DNA of 64,000 nt, taken from assembly GCA_900541565.1 (NCBI GenBank), contig UQKB01000007.1, positions 16,875 to 80,874 on the forward strand, in the 5' to 3' direction. The position numbers and the translations under genes are program-made. The notes below the pieces were generated by a model. That model did not search any database. It was given only the letters and a program-made list of their open reading frames with translations, and was not told the origin of the DNA. This DNA is from an uncultured Oscillospiraceae bacterium (GTDB lineage: Bacteria; Bacillota; Clostridia; Oscillospirales; Acutalibacteraceae). This document shows positions 34,859-44,983 of the stretch, one piece after another (the stretch's first letter is position 1; each line of letters starts with the position of its first letter).

Positions 34859-35611
34859 TCAACTTTCCTGGTCGATTTCCCGAATCAGGTCTTCATATTT
34901 GGATGTGTCCAGCACATCCTCTGCCATGTCTGGACTTTCTGCACCAGAGGCGGCCGTATCCTTTACTACCCTTCCACGCTCAATCTCTATCACTCTTCTC
35001 CCAAACTGGGAAACCAGCTCGTGCTCATGCGTCACGACCAAAATTGTGGTTCCCATTTTATTAATCTCACTGAGCAAATCAATAATTTCATACGACATCT
35101 CCGGGTCAATATTTCCCGTAGGTTCGTCGGCAATGATCATCTTTGGATTGTTGACAAGCGCTCTGGCAAGGCTCACTCGCTGCTGCTCCCCGCCCGAAAG
35201 CTCGCTGGGACGGCTGTCTGCCTTATCGCGCAGTCCAACCAGACCCAATATATAAGGCACGCGCCTGGACACCGCCCGCTTGGAAGCGCCGATCACACGC
35301 ATGGCAAAAGCCACATTGTCAAATACCGTCATCTTGTCAATCAAGCGGAAGTCCTGGAACACAATGCCCATCTTTCTGCGCAGGTATGGAACCTGCCTGC
35401 GCTTCATATGGACAATTTCCTGCCCATCTATAAAAATTTCCCCTTCAGACGGCGTTTCTTCATGCATGATCAGCTTTAAAAACGTACTCTTCCCCGCGCC
35501 CGATGCACCTACAATAAAGACAAATTCCCCATCTTTTATGGAAATATCGACATTGTTCAGCGCATGTGTACCGCTCGGATACGTTTTTGACACATTTTTT
35601 AATTCTATCAT
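34859..35611 (-). CDS. ftsE: Cell-division ABC transporter ATPase FtsE
   Basis: 250 residues. Walker A GASGAGKST, signature LSGGEQQR, Walker B MIIADEPTGN, H-loop VVTHEHEL. ATG 35611 has AAAGGATT upstream; the longer start is rejected. The C-terminus carries a short acidic extension beyond the usual FtsE end (SPDMAEDVLDTSKY). First gene of the ftsE-ftsX-hydrolase unit. Confidence 0.95.
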   Translation of the reverse strand: MIELKNVSKTYPSGTHALNNVDISIKDGEFVFIVGASGAGKSTFLKLIMHEETPSEGEIFIDGQEIVHMKRRQVPYLRRKMGIVFQDFRLIDKMTVFDNVAFAMRVIGASKRAVSRRVPYILGLVGLRDKADSRPSELSGGEQQRVSLARALVNNPKMIIADEPTGNIDPEMSYEIIDLLSEINKMGTTILVVTHEHELVSQFGRRVIEIERGRVVKDTAASGAESPDMAEDVLDTSKYEDLIREIDQES

Positions 35612-35766
35612 ACCGTAATCCTTTCCCAACTCGCAATGTTAAACACAAATCCTTACAAGCTTCCAACAAAGCCCGGCCTGCAAAACCCCAAAACAACTGC
35701 AATATAAATCCTTCTTTTGCAACAGCTGCCGCTGTCTATTGGCTCTTTGCCGGCATCCATAGTAAA

Positions 35767-35801
35767 CGGGAGTGTGCATATCAAAACACCCACTCCCGCA
35801 A
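35767..35801 (-). terminator. Hairpin after CdaR-like gene
   Basis: CGGGAGTG (35767-35774) pairs with CACTCCCG (35791-35798); a short TTT follows on the minus strand. Probable but weak terminator. Confidence 0.55.
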
Positions 35802-35822
35802 ACATATCCGCTTTAAAAACAA

Positions 35823-36908
35823 TCAGTACTTAATGGGGTTCGCCGTAAGATACTTTTTAACCATCAATGCCACTTTAAATACAATCGCGTCTTCAAATTC
35901 CCTTAAATCAAGGCCGGTCAGCTTTTTAATCTTTTCCAGCCTGTATACCAGCGTGTTGCGGTGTACAAAAAGCTTTCTGGAGGTTTCTGAAACATTCAGA
36001 TTGTTTTCAAAGAAGCGCTGAATCGTAAAGAGCGTTTCCTGATCGAGCGACTCAATCGAACCGCGCTTAAATACTTCCTTTAAGAACATTTCGCATAGGG
36101 TTGTCGGCAGCTGGTACACCAGCCTTGCAATCCCCAGGTTGTCATAGCTGACGATTGTGCGCTCCGTATCAAATACCTTTCCAACCTCCAGTGCAACCTG
36201 TGCTTCCTTAAAGGAATGCGCCAGATCCTTAATGCCCGTGACCGTGGTACCAATGCCCACCACACAGTGCGTGTAAAATTCACTGGAAAGCGTGTCCACA
36301 ATAGAGCTTGCCAGCTTTTCCAGATCCTTCGAATCAATTCCCGACCGTATTTCTTTTACAAGCGCAATATCTGTTTCATTAATATTGATCACAAAGTCCT
36401 TGGACTTATCCGGAAAAAGATTCTGCACAATATCATATGCAGAAATATCTGTTTTGGAAGTAATCTTAATCAGCATACATACCCGGGTAACCTCAGAATT
36501 AAACCGAAGCTCCCGCGCTTTCAGATAAATATCCCCCGGCAAAATATTGTCCAATATAACATTCTTAATAAAATTGCCCCTGTCATACTTTTCATCGTAA
36601 TACTGCTTAATGCTTGCAAGGGACACTGCCAGCAGCTGTACATACTTTTGCGCCACCTCGTCATTACCGGAAACAAACACGGCATATTCTGCGCGCGCAC
36701 TGCTGCCAAAGGACTTAAACGTCTGTCCGTTGATCACAAACGGGGCGCTTGAGCCAAGTGTTTCTGACGTTACGCTCTCGATCACTTCGCCAATTCTTCC
36801 CAGCTCGCTGCAGGCAATTACCACGGAGGTTTCATCAATGACCCCAATTGTTCTGTCAATCGCATCTCTCATCTGATGGATAACACCCTGAAACAGTCTG
36901 TTTGACAT
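35823..36908 (-). CDS. CdaR/PucR-type transcriptional regulator
   Basis: 361 residues. The C-terminal 60 residues form the PucR-type HTH_30 domain (FVHRNTLVYRLEKIKKLTGLD followed by DAIVFKVALMV), and the middle is a GGDEF-like regulatory fold seen in CdaR proteins. The N-terminus resembles a sugar-diacid recognition domain. Such proteins activate genes for glycerate or sugar-acid use, but no target operon lies next to it. ATG 36908 has GAGGG at 8 bases. Confidence 0.85.
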   Translation of the reverse strand: MSNRLFQGVIHQMRDAIDRTIGVIDETSVVIACSELGRIGEVIESVTSETLGSSAPFVINGQTFKSFGSSARAEYAVFVSGNDEVAQKYVQLLAVSLASIKQYYDEKYDRGNFIKNVILDNILPGDIYLKARELRFNSEVTRVCMLIKITSKTDISAYDIVQNLFPDKSKDFVININETDIALVKEIRSGIDSKDLEKLASSIVDTLSSEFYTHCVVGIGTTVTGIKDLAHSFKEAQVALEVGKVFDTERTIVSYDNLGIARLVYQLPTTLCEMFLKEVFKRGSIESLDQETLFTIQRFFENNLNVSETSRKLFVHRNTLVYRLEKIKKLTGLDLREFEDAIVFKVALMVKKYLTANPIKY

Positions 36909-37192
36909 TACACAATCCCTCAATTCTTTGAAAAATAAAACAGATAAAACTATCAGTTCGGGGTTAAAAGTATATTCTGCCCCATTAAGAATGTTAACAT
37001 ATACATTTTACACAAATTTTTTTTAAAAAGCAACCTCTAAGGCCATTAAAAAATGTATTTTTTCCTAATATTTTTTACTTTTAATCTATTTTTATCTATT
37101 TTTGGAAAAAAAATCTATCAAAAGCGTCCGCTCCGGCAGGATCGCGCCGTCCAAAACGGCACTTTTGTCTTTCAAATCCTAACACGGCCGCA

Positions 37193-38059
37193 TTATTCCG
37201 CCGGCACCAGATCCGCCACCGTAATTTCAGGCGGGTTGTTAATCCGGGGCAGCCACCAGAAGTTGCTCCCCAGCCCCTTTGAAATCAATATGGTCGCGCT
37301 GTCCGAACTGTGAAGCCCGTCGTCATATTCCGGAAAAAGCCCAGACTGGTTTGGCGCAATCATCCCACCCAAAAACGGTATGCGCACAACGCCTCCATGC
37401 GTATGCCCGGACAGCATAAGGTCTATATCGTATTCCTGATAACGCCATATATAATGCTCGGGAAAATGGCATAGCAAAAGCTTAAAATTTTCCTTTTGCG
37501 TAAAAGCATCCAAAAAATGGCGCTGGTCGTTGTCATAATCCGGGGCATATCCGTCATAAAACGGATATTCGCTCATACCTCCAATTGTAATCGTCTGCGC
37601 CCCTACATGGTAATCCACCATTGCATTATCCAAAAACACCGTTCCTGTCGCCTTGATCTTCTCAATAAAATCCTCCAGATTATCCAGCTTATATTCATGG
37701 TTTCCCAAAGAATAATAGACAGGCGCCAGGTGCACAAGCTTTTCAAGAAGCGCAAACACCACCTGCTCCTGGTCGGAATCATCCGCGTTCATGTCGCCCG
37801 TAACCGCTATTATATCAGGTGACAGCGCCTGTACCTTTTCTATAAGCGCTGCATGATCCTGGCCAAATTCTTTATTATGCAGATCGCTCAATTGCACAAT
37901 GCGAACCGGCGTATCCAGCTTTTCTGTACGGATTTCATACTGCGTCACCGTTAAGTTCCACTGGTCCCAAATCACAAAAATACACAACGCCAAAAAGATT
38001 GCCAGCGCCACCCATATTGCCGTTTTTTTCTTTTTTCTTTTTTCTTTACACTTCCCCAT
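37193..38059 (-). CDS. Membrane-anchored metallophosphoesterase
   Basis: 288 residues. Lys-rich cytoplasmic start, one membrane helix (about 13-32), then a calcineurin-like domain with all dimetal motifs: QLSDLHN, TGDMN, LGNHE, CHFPEH and SGHTHGG. Resembles YkuE/YaeI-type enzymes that act on lipid or envelope phosphoesters outside the membrane. It lies 6 bases past the end of the long polysaccharide operon and is probably its last gene, so it may trim lipid-linked intermediates. Confidence 0.88.
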   Translation of the reverse strand: MGKCKEKRKKKKTAIWVALAIFLALCIFVIWDQWNLTVTQYEIRTEKLDTPVRIVQLSDLHNKEFGQDHAALIEKVQALSPDIIAVTGDMNADDSDQEQVVFALLEKLVHLAPVYYSLGNHEYKLDNLEDFIEKIKATGTVFLDNAMVDYHVGAQTITIGGMSEYPFYDGYAPDYDNDQRHFLDAFTQKENFKLLLCHFPEHYIWRYQEYDIDLMLSGHTHGGVVRIPFLGGMIAPNQSGLFPEYDDGLHSSDSATILISKGLGSNFWWLPRINNPPEITVADLVPAE

Positions 38060-38065
38060 ACCTTT

Positions 38066-39249
38066 TCATCGCCTTTTGTGCTCTCTATTCAGCATACGCT
38101 TGACTCTGTTTTTAACCCGGCTTACAGAATAAGCCGCCTTTTTGGCAAGCCGTGTCGTTGCCGGCGACTTTAAGCACCTTTCCACAAGCATATCAAACGG
38201 ATACTTCTCAAGATTGGAAAAGAAAAAAGCTCTTTTTCCGTGCGGTGCAGAAGCCTTGACCAGCGACTGATTATATAAAACGGCCTTATCCATATCTGCC
38301 GGCCTCCATACTATCGCGTCGTGTATGCTTTCAAACAGTCTCTGCCCTTTTTTAGAATGGATAAACACCAGGGACAACCCCCCTTATCGTCGTCCAACTC
38401 CGGCGCAAGCTGTTCTACACCCCAATAATCTGCAAGCGTAATATCCGCCACCTGCTCATAGCCCTTAAAAGCACACGTACCGCACGACGGGCGCAAAGCC
38501 AAATTTCTGACAAACGCTTTCATATAAGGGTCTTCCCATACCGTCGCGCCATAAGTGCCGTCCTTCTTCATAATTTTCAGTTGGTATTTTTTCCATCCGG
38601 TTTCCTTATTTCTAAACTGTACGCTTTGCACTGTATCCTTTCCGGCAATAAAATTTAAATATTTCTTCCATATTTTCGGGGAAGGTACGCCATGGCAGAT
38701 CATGCTTTGCGTTATCAAATTTTCATAATCCTTTTTTAAATAGGCCCGCAGCCCCGCAATCTGGCAGGGCGTTCCGCTATAAAGCACCAGCCGTCCCTGC
38801 TCCAGCAGTGCGCGCGCCTGCCCGTATGTTCCGCCGGTTCTGCTTTGTACATATTTTGATGACCGCAGCTTATAAAGCGCCTGCTGCCGTTCTACACAGA
38901 TATGCTCTACACAAAACGCCCCGTCAAAGGCAGCGCCAAACACTGCGCCTCCATTCTCAAGAACCCGCCTTGCAAGCTCTGTAAAAACACCGCCGGAGGA
39001 GCTTTCCCTGCGCACTGCCTCATCCCGGCTGTATGCAGAATACGTCCCCTGTATAGGCAGGCGCTGCGGCATATGTAATACCGGGCAGACCGTCCGGCAT
39101 GCCTGGCAGCTTGTACAGCGCTGTGTATCCATCTGCGGGTAAAGAAAGCCCTCTTCGTCCGGCTGCATGGTAATACAGCCCTGCGGACATACTGCACCGC
39201 AGCTTCCACAGCCGCAGCATTTTTCCTTATCTATGATCATAGCCATCAT
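38066..39249 (-). pseudogene. F420-hydrogenase-beta-like glycan protein, frameshifted in G6 tract
   Basis: The N-terminal 300 residues show two 4Fe-4S ferredoxin motifs (CCGCGSCGAVCP, CTSCQACRTVCP) and the FrhB-like domain with SSGGVF, SGTPCQIAGL and ADITLADYWG. The family normally continues DDKG-x-SLV, but after a run of six G near 38378-38383 the frame shifts; SLVFIHSKKGQRLFE and the remaining C-terminus are readable in another frame to 38066. Four or seven G would restore it. Proteins of this kind occur beside polysaccharide pyruvyltransferases in surface-glycan operons; their reaction is not known to me. ATG overlaps the flippase stop. Confidence 0.8.
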
Positions 39250-40781
39250 ACTTTTTCCTTTTTAAACAACTTGTTTTTTAATTTTATTACCGGGTCCCTG
39301 ACCATATTCCTTTCATATTGGTTCATCATCAGAAAATAGGCCAGCGGCATAAACAGCAGCGTATAAACGATTGCCCCTAAAAAGAAACGCCCCCAGGAAT
39401 CTATACTGTAATACTGGGTTGCAAACAGCCCTAAAAGGGTCATTCCTACCGCCACCGGGCTCATCTTTATAATATTGCGCCAAAACAGCGGGATATCAAT
39501 CCCCGTCTTCTTATAATAATACCAGTTCATAATCAACCCGTTGCCCAAAATATAAGCGGCACACGAGCAGGCCGCCGCGCCAATTATTCCAAAATACTGC
39601 ACTGCAAAAACGGTAGAGATTGCGTTTACAACGGCAATAACAGCATACATAACAGAGCGGAAGCGGTGCTTGTTTTGCGCAATCACAATGCTGATTCCCG
39701 TATTCTGTATCAACGGGATCAAAATCGGAACCAGCGTCAGCAATGCCACAGGGTACGCCTGTGCATACGCTTCCCCGGCCCAAAGCCGTATAAATTGCTG
39801 CCCAAAAACAATAAAGGCAGAAATAATAAACGACACAAGAATATACTGCAGCCTTCCCACCCGGATAAATATATCTGTCAATTCCTTTTTCGAGCAGTCG
39901 GTAAACACCATATTGGTAATGCGCGGCGTTAAAACACCGCTGATCGCGGAAGAAACAGACGTCACAATCGTGTTGAACGTAGCGCCCACATTATATACGG
40001 CCACCGCCGCGGTACCAATCATCGCTCCAATAATGAGCTTGTCGGTCGCCCAGTAAAGCATATCGCCCACCATGCCCAGAAAAACAAAAGCAGAAAAAGC
40101 AACCAGCTCTTTCATGATACCAAACGGCATATTTTTAAACCTGGGCCGGATTTTCAACACCCGCAGGCAGTAAAATAAATTCGAGCCATACATAAGCAAA
40201 TGGACGATCGTTGTTGCAATAACCAGTCCGACCGAAGCAAACCCCATAAAGAGCATCAGCAGGTTCATGCAGGGCGCCAGTACGGTGGACAGCATTTCCG
40301 TCAGCTTTTTAAATACATACCGTTCATGCGCCAAAACCACAGAGGTAAACGCACTGAACAAAAACGTAATGGCGGTATTGATGGTCATTAAGAAAATCAG
40401 AAGCTGCATGCGGCTGAGTTCTTCCTGCGTCAGCTTTGCAGAATATACCAAACCACAATTCAGCGCACATATCGTACCAACAATCAAAACAAGCAGCGTC
40501 AGCGCGCCGTAAATCACAACAAAAAGGCCAAGCATCCGCTCTTCGCCATCCTTGTCGCCCTGCGCCCGGCATTTGGTCAAATACCGCACAACCGTGCTTC
40601 CAATCCCAAAATTCAACAGGGAAAGATAGCCCACCACAGAGTTTGCCAGGCTGTAAAGCCCATATTCGGACTGCCCAAGTATCTGCAGCATAACAGGGGT
40701 ATAAAGAATCGGTATTATGCTGCTTATGGCCAAATTGATATAAGACAGAACCACGCCTGACTTCAACTGATTTTTCTTCAA
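39246..40781 (-). CDS. Wzx-type polysaccharide flippase
   Basis: 511 residues with about 12-14 hydrophobic helices and the early signature SYINLAISSIIPILYTPVML (MVF/MATE superfamily, RfbX-like). It should flip the undecaprenyl-linked repeat unit across the membrane. It overlaps the pyruvyltransferase upstream and the F420-beta-like gene downstream by 4 bases each (ATGA), consistent with a tightly coupled operon. Confidence 0.9.
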   Translation of the reverse strand: MKKNQLKSGVVLSYINLAISSIIPILYTPVMLQILGQSEYGLYSLANSVVGYLSLLNFGIGSTVVRYLTKCRAQGDKDGEERMLGLFVVIYGALTLLVLIVGTICALNCGLVYSAKLTQEELSRMQLLIFLMTINTAITFLFSAFTSVVLAHERYVFKKLTEMLSTVLAPCMNLLMLFMGFASVGLVIATTIVHLLMYGSNLFYCLRVLKIRPRFKNMPFGIMKELVAFSAFVFLGMVGDMLYWATDKLIIGAMIGTAAVAVYNVGATFNTIVTSVSSAISGVLTPRITNMVFTDCSKKELTDIFIRVGRLQYILVSFIISAFIVFGQQFIRLWAGEAYAQAYPVALLTLVPILIPLIQNTGISIVIAQNKHRFRSVMYAVIAVVNAISTVFAVQYFGIIGAAACSCAAYILGNGLIMNWYYYKKTGIDIPLFWRNIIKMSPVAVGMTLLGLFATQYYSIDSWGRFFLGAIVYTLLFMPLAYFLMMNQYERNMVRDPVIKLKNKLFKKEKV

Positions 40782-41950
40782 GACAAATTACTCCTTAACA
40801 GGTCGATTTCCTTTCCGGCCTCCATTGCCTTTGCACAATAAGCGGGCATGGTGGTGCGCAGACGGTTCCGGATAGAGTCTTCGTTTTTCAAAAGCCATGC
40901 AAATGCACAAGCCATATCTTCCTTGTCCTTAATCGCCTGTACGGGGAGCACATAGTTTTCATATGTTCCAAACAGGTCCTTAGCAATACCCTTTGCTTTG
41001 ACAGAGTAGCCGATCACCACTGTCGGCACACAGCAGGAATACGCCGCAATCGTTGCGTGCGTCCTGGAACCAATAAACATCCTGCACCGGGCAATGTACC
41101 CTTTAAGCTCCATACAGTTGTGGTCCTCCACACAAACAACCCGGCCCGTATCCTTAAAAATATCGTACAGCTTTCTATGAACCGTGCGGTCGTCTTTTCC
41201 TTCCCATACAACATGGGGAATCAGCGCAATCTGCATCTTGGTAGCCCGCAGAATATACTCCATCAAGGCAATTGCGCTGTCAAACGTTTTTCCTTTATTT
41301 TCTTCATAGCTGATTACCGTAGGGCTGATATTAAGCCCTACTACATTTTTTCCGTCAAAGCCGTCGGGCCAGGGCAACTCCTTTTTCTCCAGCACAAACG
41401 CAGGGTCCGGATACAGCCTTGTCCGGGGGTTAATTTTTTTTAACGCCTCAAAGCTGATACTTTCCCTTGCCGTAATCAAAGAATACCCCGCAAGGTCCGC
41501 CTTCATAGAAGCGTCCATCATTTCCGGCTCTACCGAACAGCCCCACAAAACGGTTCTGACGCCCTTTTTCCGAAAACCGTCGTTCAATATCCGGTATTGC
41601 TCAAACCCGCGGTAGCAATAATTGTCTCCGCCAATCGACAGCGCAATATCCCCCCTGCCATATGTTTCAAACAGATGCTTCAGCGGAAGACGCTCTGCAT
41701 AAGCCGGTCTTTTCAGCCGAACCATAAAAGACGCCCACATACGCTGCGGCGACAGTCTGCTGTATGCCCTTCTGTGGTCTTCAACCTGCAAAAGGCGCTG
41801 TAAGCCGTATCTTTCGTCCTCCTGCCTTTGCAGCGAATACAACACAAGCTTACGCTCATCTGCCTGCAGGATTTTGCATGTTCCTCTTACAATCGCTTCA
41901 CAGCCGTGGTTTCCCGCGCCGCCATGCGAATAAAGAACAATTCTGCTCAT
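40778..41950 (-). CDS. Polysaccharide pyruvyltransferase family protein
   Basis: 390 residues. N-terminal GGAGNHGCEAIVRGT binds donor as in WcaK/CsaB-like enzymes; later SIGGDNYCY and SRTHATIAAYSCCVPTVVIGYSVKAKGI are family hallmarks. It should add a pyruvate ketal or act as a related GT-B-fold transferase on the exported sugar chain. Pyruvyl groups give negative charge and often anchor S-layer-type proteins. Confidence 0.88.
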   Translation of the reverse strand: MSRIVLYSHGGAGNHGCEAIVRGTCKILQADERKLVLYSLQRQEDERYGLQRLLQVEDHRRAYSRLSPQRMWASFMVRLKRPAYAERLPLKHLFETYGRGDIALSIGGDNYCYRGFEQYRILNDGFRKKGVRTVLWGCSVEPEMMDASMKADLAGYSLITARESISFEALKKINPRTRLYPDPAFVLEKKELPWPDGFDGKNVVGLNISPTVISYEENKGKTFDSAIALMEYILRATKMQIALIPHVVWEGKDDRTVHRKLYDIFKDTGRVVCVEDHNCMELKGYIARCRMFIGSRTHATIAAYSCCVPTVVIGYSVKAKGIAKDLFGTYENYVLPVQAIKDKEDMACAFAWLLKNEDSIRNRLRTTMPAYCAKAMEAGKEIDLLRSNLS

Positions 41951-41986
41951 AACTTTGTCCTTCTCCTTTATCCGTATACACCGTCT

Positions 41987-42511
41987 TTACAGGTCATAAC
42001 CAATCCTTCCATCCAGCTCCCTGAACATGGTTTCCTTTTCCTGCGGCGTTTTCTCTGTAAACAGCGTATTGTAAACAGGGCCTGTCTGCATCTGCGCTTT
42101 ATTTTTTTCCATATACTCATCAAATGTACAAAGCACCCGCCAGGGGTTCCCTGCAATCACCACGTTGTCCGGAACATCCTTTGCAACCACCGTGCCGGCC
42201 CCCACAATTACCTTGTTCCCAATCTTTGTATTCGGGAGGATTACGCTTCCATACCCGATAAAAACATCGTTTCCAATGGTTACACGCCCCACCTTACTGT
42301 AGCCCAGCGTTTTTTTTGTGCTGGCGTCGTGCGCAAGCACCGTAGAATTTGTAATGGTCACATTATCGCCTATTGTAACCAAAAAAGAGTGGCAGGCGTC
42401 TATTTTGCTGTTCACCAGGTCCACATTTTTGCCTATTTTACATCCGTTTTCACGCAGATATTCTATCTGGCTTTTCGGCTTTACAAACAGTCTTTTAATC
42501 TTTCCAAGCAT
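41987..42511 (-). CDS. Hexapeptide-repeat acyltransferase 1
   Basis: 174 residues of left-handed beta-helix repeats (IGDNVTITNSTVLAH, IGNDVFIGYGSVIL, IGNKVIVGAGTVVAKDVPDNVVIAGNP), typical of sugar O-acetyltransferases using acetyl-CoA. Located between pyruvyltransferase and glycosyltransferase genes, so the target is most likely the growing polysaccharide or its precursor. Confidence 0.88.
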   Translation of the reverse strand: MLGKIKRLFVKPKSQIEYLRENGCKIGKNVDLVNSKIDACHSFLVTIGDNVTITNSTVLAHDASTKKTLGYSKVGRVTIGNDVFIGYGSVILPNTKIGNKVIVGAGTVVAKDVPDNVVIAGNPWRVLCTFDEYMEKNKAQMQTGPVYNTLFTEKTPQEKETMFRELDGRIGYDL

Positions 42512-42517
42512 TGTCCA

Positions 42518-43708
42518 TCATACTCCCTTTCCCGTATCCTCCAGCAGGCTATAAAATTTTTGCAGCACCCTTTCGGGACTGTATGCTTCTACCGTTTCCG
42601 TTGCTTTTTCTTTTATCTTTTGCAGCAACGCCGCATTGTGTGCAAGAGTAATAATTCCGTCGCATATGCTTTTCGCCGTTGGCTCTGTCAGCAGGCCGTT
42701 TTCTCCATTACGGATAAATTCCTCCGGCCCCAAAGACCGTACCACAACGACCGGCTTTTCAAGCGCCATGGCTTCCAATATGGAAAGCCCCTGCGACTCC
42801 ACCAAAGAAGGGTGCACATAGATATCCGCCGCATTTATATACGGGTACGGATTCTGCAGGCTGCCGGTACATACAATTTCCGCTTGCAGCGCATATTTGC
42901 AAATTTGGTCCTTAAGCTCCTTTTCCTGTGCGCCGCCGCCGACAATATACCATTTTACCCTGTAGCCGCGTTCCTTTAAAAGCCTGCAGACCTGCGGGCA
43001 GACCAACATGTTTTTTTCAGGCGACAGCCTTCCTACGCTTACAAGGTTCAAAAAACGGCCGCTTATGTCAGCCTTTGGCTGATAAAGCCCTGCTTTTTTC
43101 TCTATTTCTCTTTTATCTACCAGGTTTGGAATGGTTATAAATTTCTCCTTTAAATCCGGAAATGCATTTTCTAAAAAAAGCCGGCAGCCCTCTGAAACCA
43201 CCACTACGCAGTCCATTTTCCTATAAGCGCGCTGTAAATTTTTTTGGCTTTTTTCACCCATATCCAGCGCGCCGTGATGCCACCAGCTTATTTTTTGCCC
43301 CGCCTTAACGGCATAAGCCGCAAAATCCGTGCAAAAGCCCGACCTGTACGCAATCACACAGTCATAGCGTTTTTGCAGCCTTTTAAATAAAAATCTGCAA
43401 AGGCGCAGGCTTTTTCCTCCAAACAGCTTTTCAAGCAATATAGCATTTCTAAGCACAAAAGTAAAGCCATCTCTGTGCCTGACCGCACGCTTGATACAAG
43501 CCATGTAAGAGCCAAACGCTTTTGTAATATCGTAAAAAATAACACCAACCTCGTCTGGCAGCTCCTGCGCATACGGTCCAATGTCTTCAAACAGCAGAAG
43601 ATCTACATCATATTTGGAAAAATCCATATGGCAAAGCAAATCAGCCAGAGACCGCTCGCAGCCCCCCGGCTTCATATGACCGTTAATGAACAAAAGCTTC
43701 TTTTTCAA
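42518..43708 (-). CDS. Glycosyltransferase, GT4 family (a)
   Basis: 396 residues, GT-B fold. KPGGCERSLADLL near the N-terminus, SVGRLSPEKN in the linker, and the donor-binding ESQGLSILEAMALEKPVV with the E-x7-E motif. Retaining transferase of the polysaccharide operon, working on the cytoplasmic side. Sugar unknown. Confidence 0.9.
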   Translation of the reverse strand: MKKKLLFINGHMKPGGCERSLADLLCHMDFSKYDVDLLLFEDIGPYAQELPDEVGVIFYDITKAFGSYMACIKRAVRHRDGFTFVLRNAILLEKLFGGKSLRLCRFLFKRLQKRYDCVIAYRSGFCTDFAAYAVKAGQKISWWHHGALDMGEKSQKNLQRAYRKMDCVVVVSEGCRLFLENAFPDLKEKFITIPNLVDKREIEKKAGLYQPKADISGRFLNLVSVGRLSPEKNMLVCPQVCRLLKERGYRVKWYIVGGGAQEKELKDQICKYALQAEIVCTGSLQNPYPYINAADIYVHPSLVESQGLSILEAMALEKPVVVVRSLGPEEFIRNGENGLLTEPTAKSICDGIITLAHNAALLQKIKEKATETVEAYSPERVLQKFYSLLEDTGKGV

Positions 43709-43721
43709 AACATCACCCCAA

Positions 43722-44972
43722 TTACCGCCAAAGCAATGTCTTTACAACGTGATAAGGGGAAAAATCTTCCAGAGGCTTTGCCTGTAAAGGAATTTCCTTT
43801 TGCAAAAATTTCTGGATCGTCTGTAAAATGGCGTCCGTTTCGTTGCTGCAAAAATAAAATCTGTTGTACGGCTTAAAATACTGCACGATCTTTTCCTGCT
43901 CCTGCGCAGTTCCGTCCAAAATAAATAAAATTGGCTTATTTGTAGCGCTGTAATGATAAATTTTCCCAGGGATCTGTCCGCCCTTTACATTGGATAAATG
44001 CACCAGCACGGAAGTTTTTTTCTGAATAGGGTTGAGCTTTTCCAGCGTCAGACGTCCAAAAATTTTCACTTGCTCCGTACTGGTAAAATGCTCGTTTGTA
44101 TCCCCGCATATGTAGCCGGAGGCTCCCGACCTGCAAAGTGCCTGATAAAACGGACGCAAATTCCTTACATGCGAATAATAGTCCCCAAAATAACCAAACG
44201 AAATCTGCAACGGCTGCTCTTCGTTGCTCCCCTCCAGAGCGTCCCGGTCTGTAACAAGGTACGGCAACGGTATAAACCGCATCTTTGCAGCACAGCTTTT
44301 AAAATATTTCTTCTGGTTTTCCAGCGTCAGCGGGCTGACATAGTATATTTCATCCGCCTGCTCCAAAAGATGCCGCTCTTCCTTCCATACGGCTTCTTTT
44401 TTTTTCGTTGCATACAAGTCATAATACCAGGGATCCTCCCAAATTTGTATCCATTTCTTATATTTTATGTGGTTTTTGCGTTTTAAAATGGACACCAGCT
44501 TATGTCCCGAAGCAGGGGACGAATTGGAAATTACAACGTCATACAGCGTATCGCTTTTAAAACGCGCGGCGCTTTTTAGCCATTTCTTATCCAAAAGATA
44601 GGGATGATCCCTGTGCAAAAAAACGGTATAAAGTTTCTTTAAAATTTTCCTAAGCCTTGCCCTTCCTGTTACCGGCCTGTTTTCCTGCTGCGCGCCTGCC
44701 GGTGGGGCCTGCACGCTCTGCTGCACGGGAGCATCCACTCTTTTTTTGACCTTGTTTTTCAGTTTATTGGAAAACGGTACAGAATTATATTCAAAATAGT
44801 TCGCCTCACGGAAAACGGGCATGGCATTGTCCACCTCGCCAAAGCTGATGTTTTCCATAATAATGTCAACCTCAAACCCGTTTTCTATCAGTCCCTGCAC
44901 ATAGCCGTTATGGCTCATATTTGCAGATGTATTGCATCTAAGGCAGCTTCCCACAACATACAATGCTTTCAT
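43722..44972 (-). CDS. Glycosyltransferase-like protein, GT-B fold
   Basis: 416 residues. N-terminal ALYVVGSCLRCNTSANMSHNGY resembles group 1 transferases; a Lys-rich insert and a Gln/Pro-rich linker follow near 80-105; the C-terminal half has ISFGYFGDYYSHVRNL, CGDTNE, LVHLSN and IPGKIYHYSATNKPILFI, as in GT4-like donor domains though the E-x7-E motif is reduced. Membership is likely but more distant than for its neighbours. AAAGGAG precedes ATG 44972. Confidence 0.75.
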   Translation of the reverse strand: MKALYVVGSCLRCNTSANMSHNGYVQGLIENGFEVDIIMENISFGEVDNAMPVFREANYFEYNSVPFSNKLKNKVKKRVDAPVQQSVQAPPAGAQQENRPVTGRARLRKILKKLYTVFLHRDHPYLLDKKWLKSAARFKSDTLYDVVISNSSPASGHKLVSILKRKNHIKYKKWIQIWEDPWYYDLYATKKKEAVWKEERHLLEQADEIYYVSPLTLENQKKYFKSCAAKMRFIPLPYLVTDRDALEGSNEEQPLQISFGYFGDYYSHVRNLRPFYQALCRSGASGYICGDTNEHFTSTEQVKIFGRLTLEKLNPIQKKTSVLVHLSNVKGGQIPGKIYHYSATNKPILFILDGTAQEQEKIVQYFKPYNRFYFCSNETDAILQTIQKFLQKEIPLQAKPLEDFSPYHVVKTLLWR

Positions 44973-44983
44973 GCGTATCTCCT

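Noticed and set aside
38066..38377. Independent gene resembling RnpA-like basic protein
   Set aside because: Its start fits as the missing C-terminal part of the upstream F420-beta-like gene (SLVFIHSKKGQ follows DDKG in that family).
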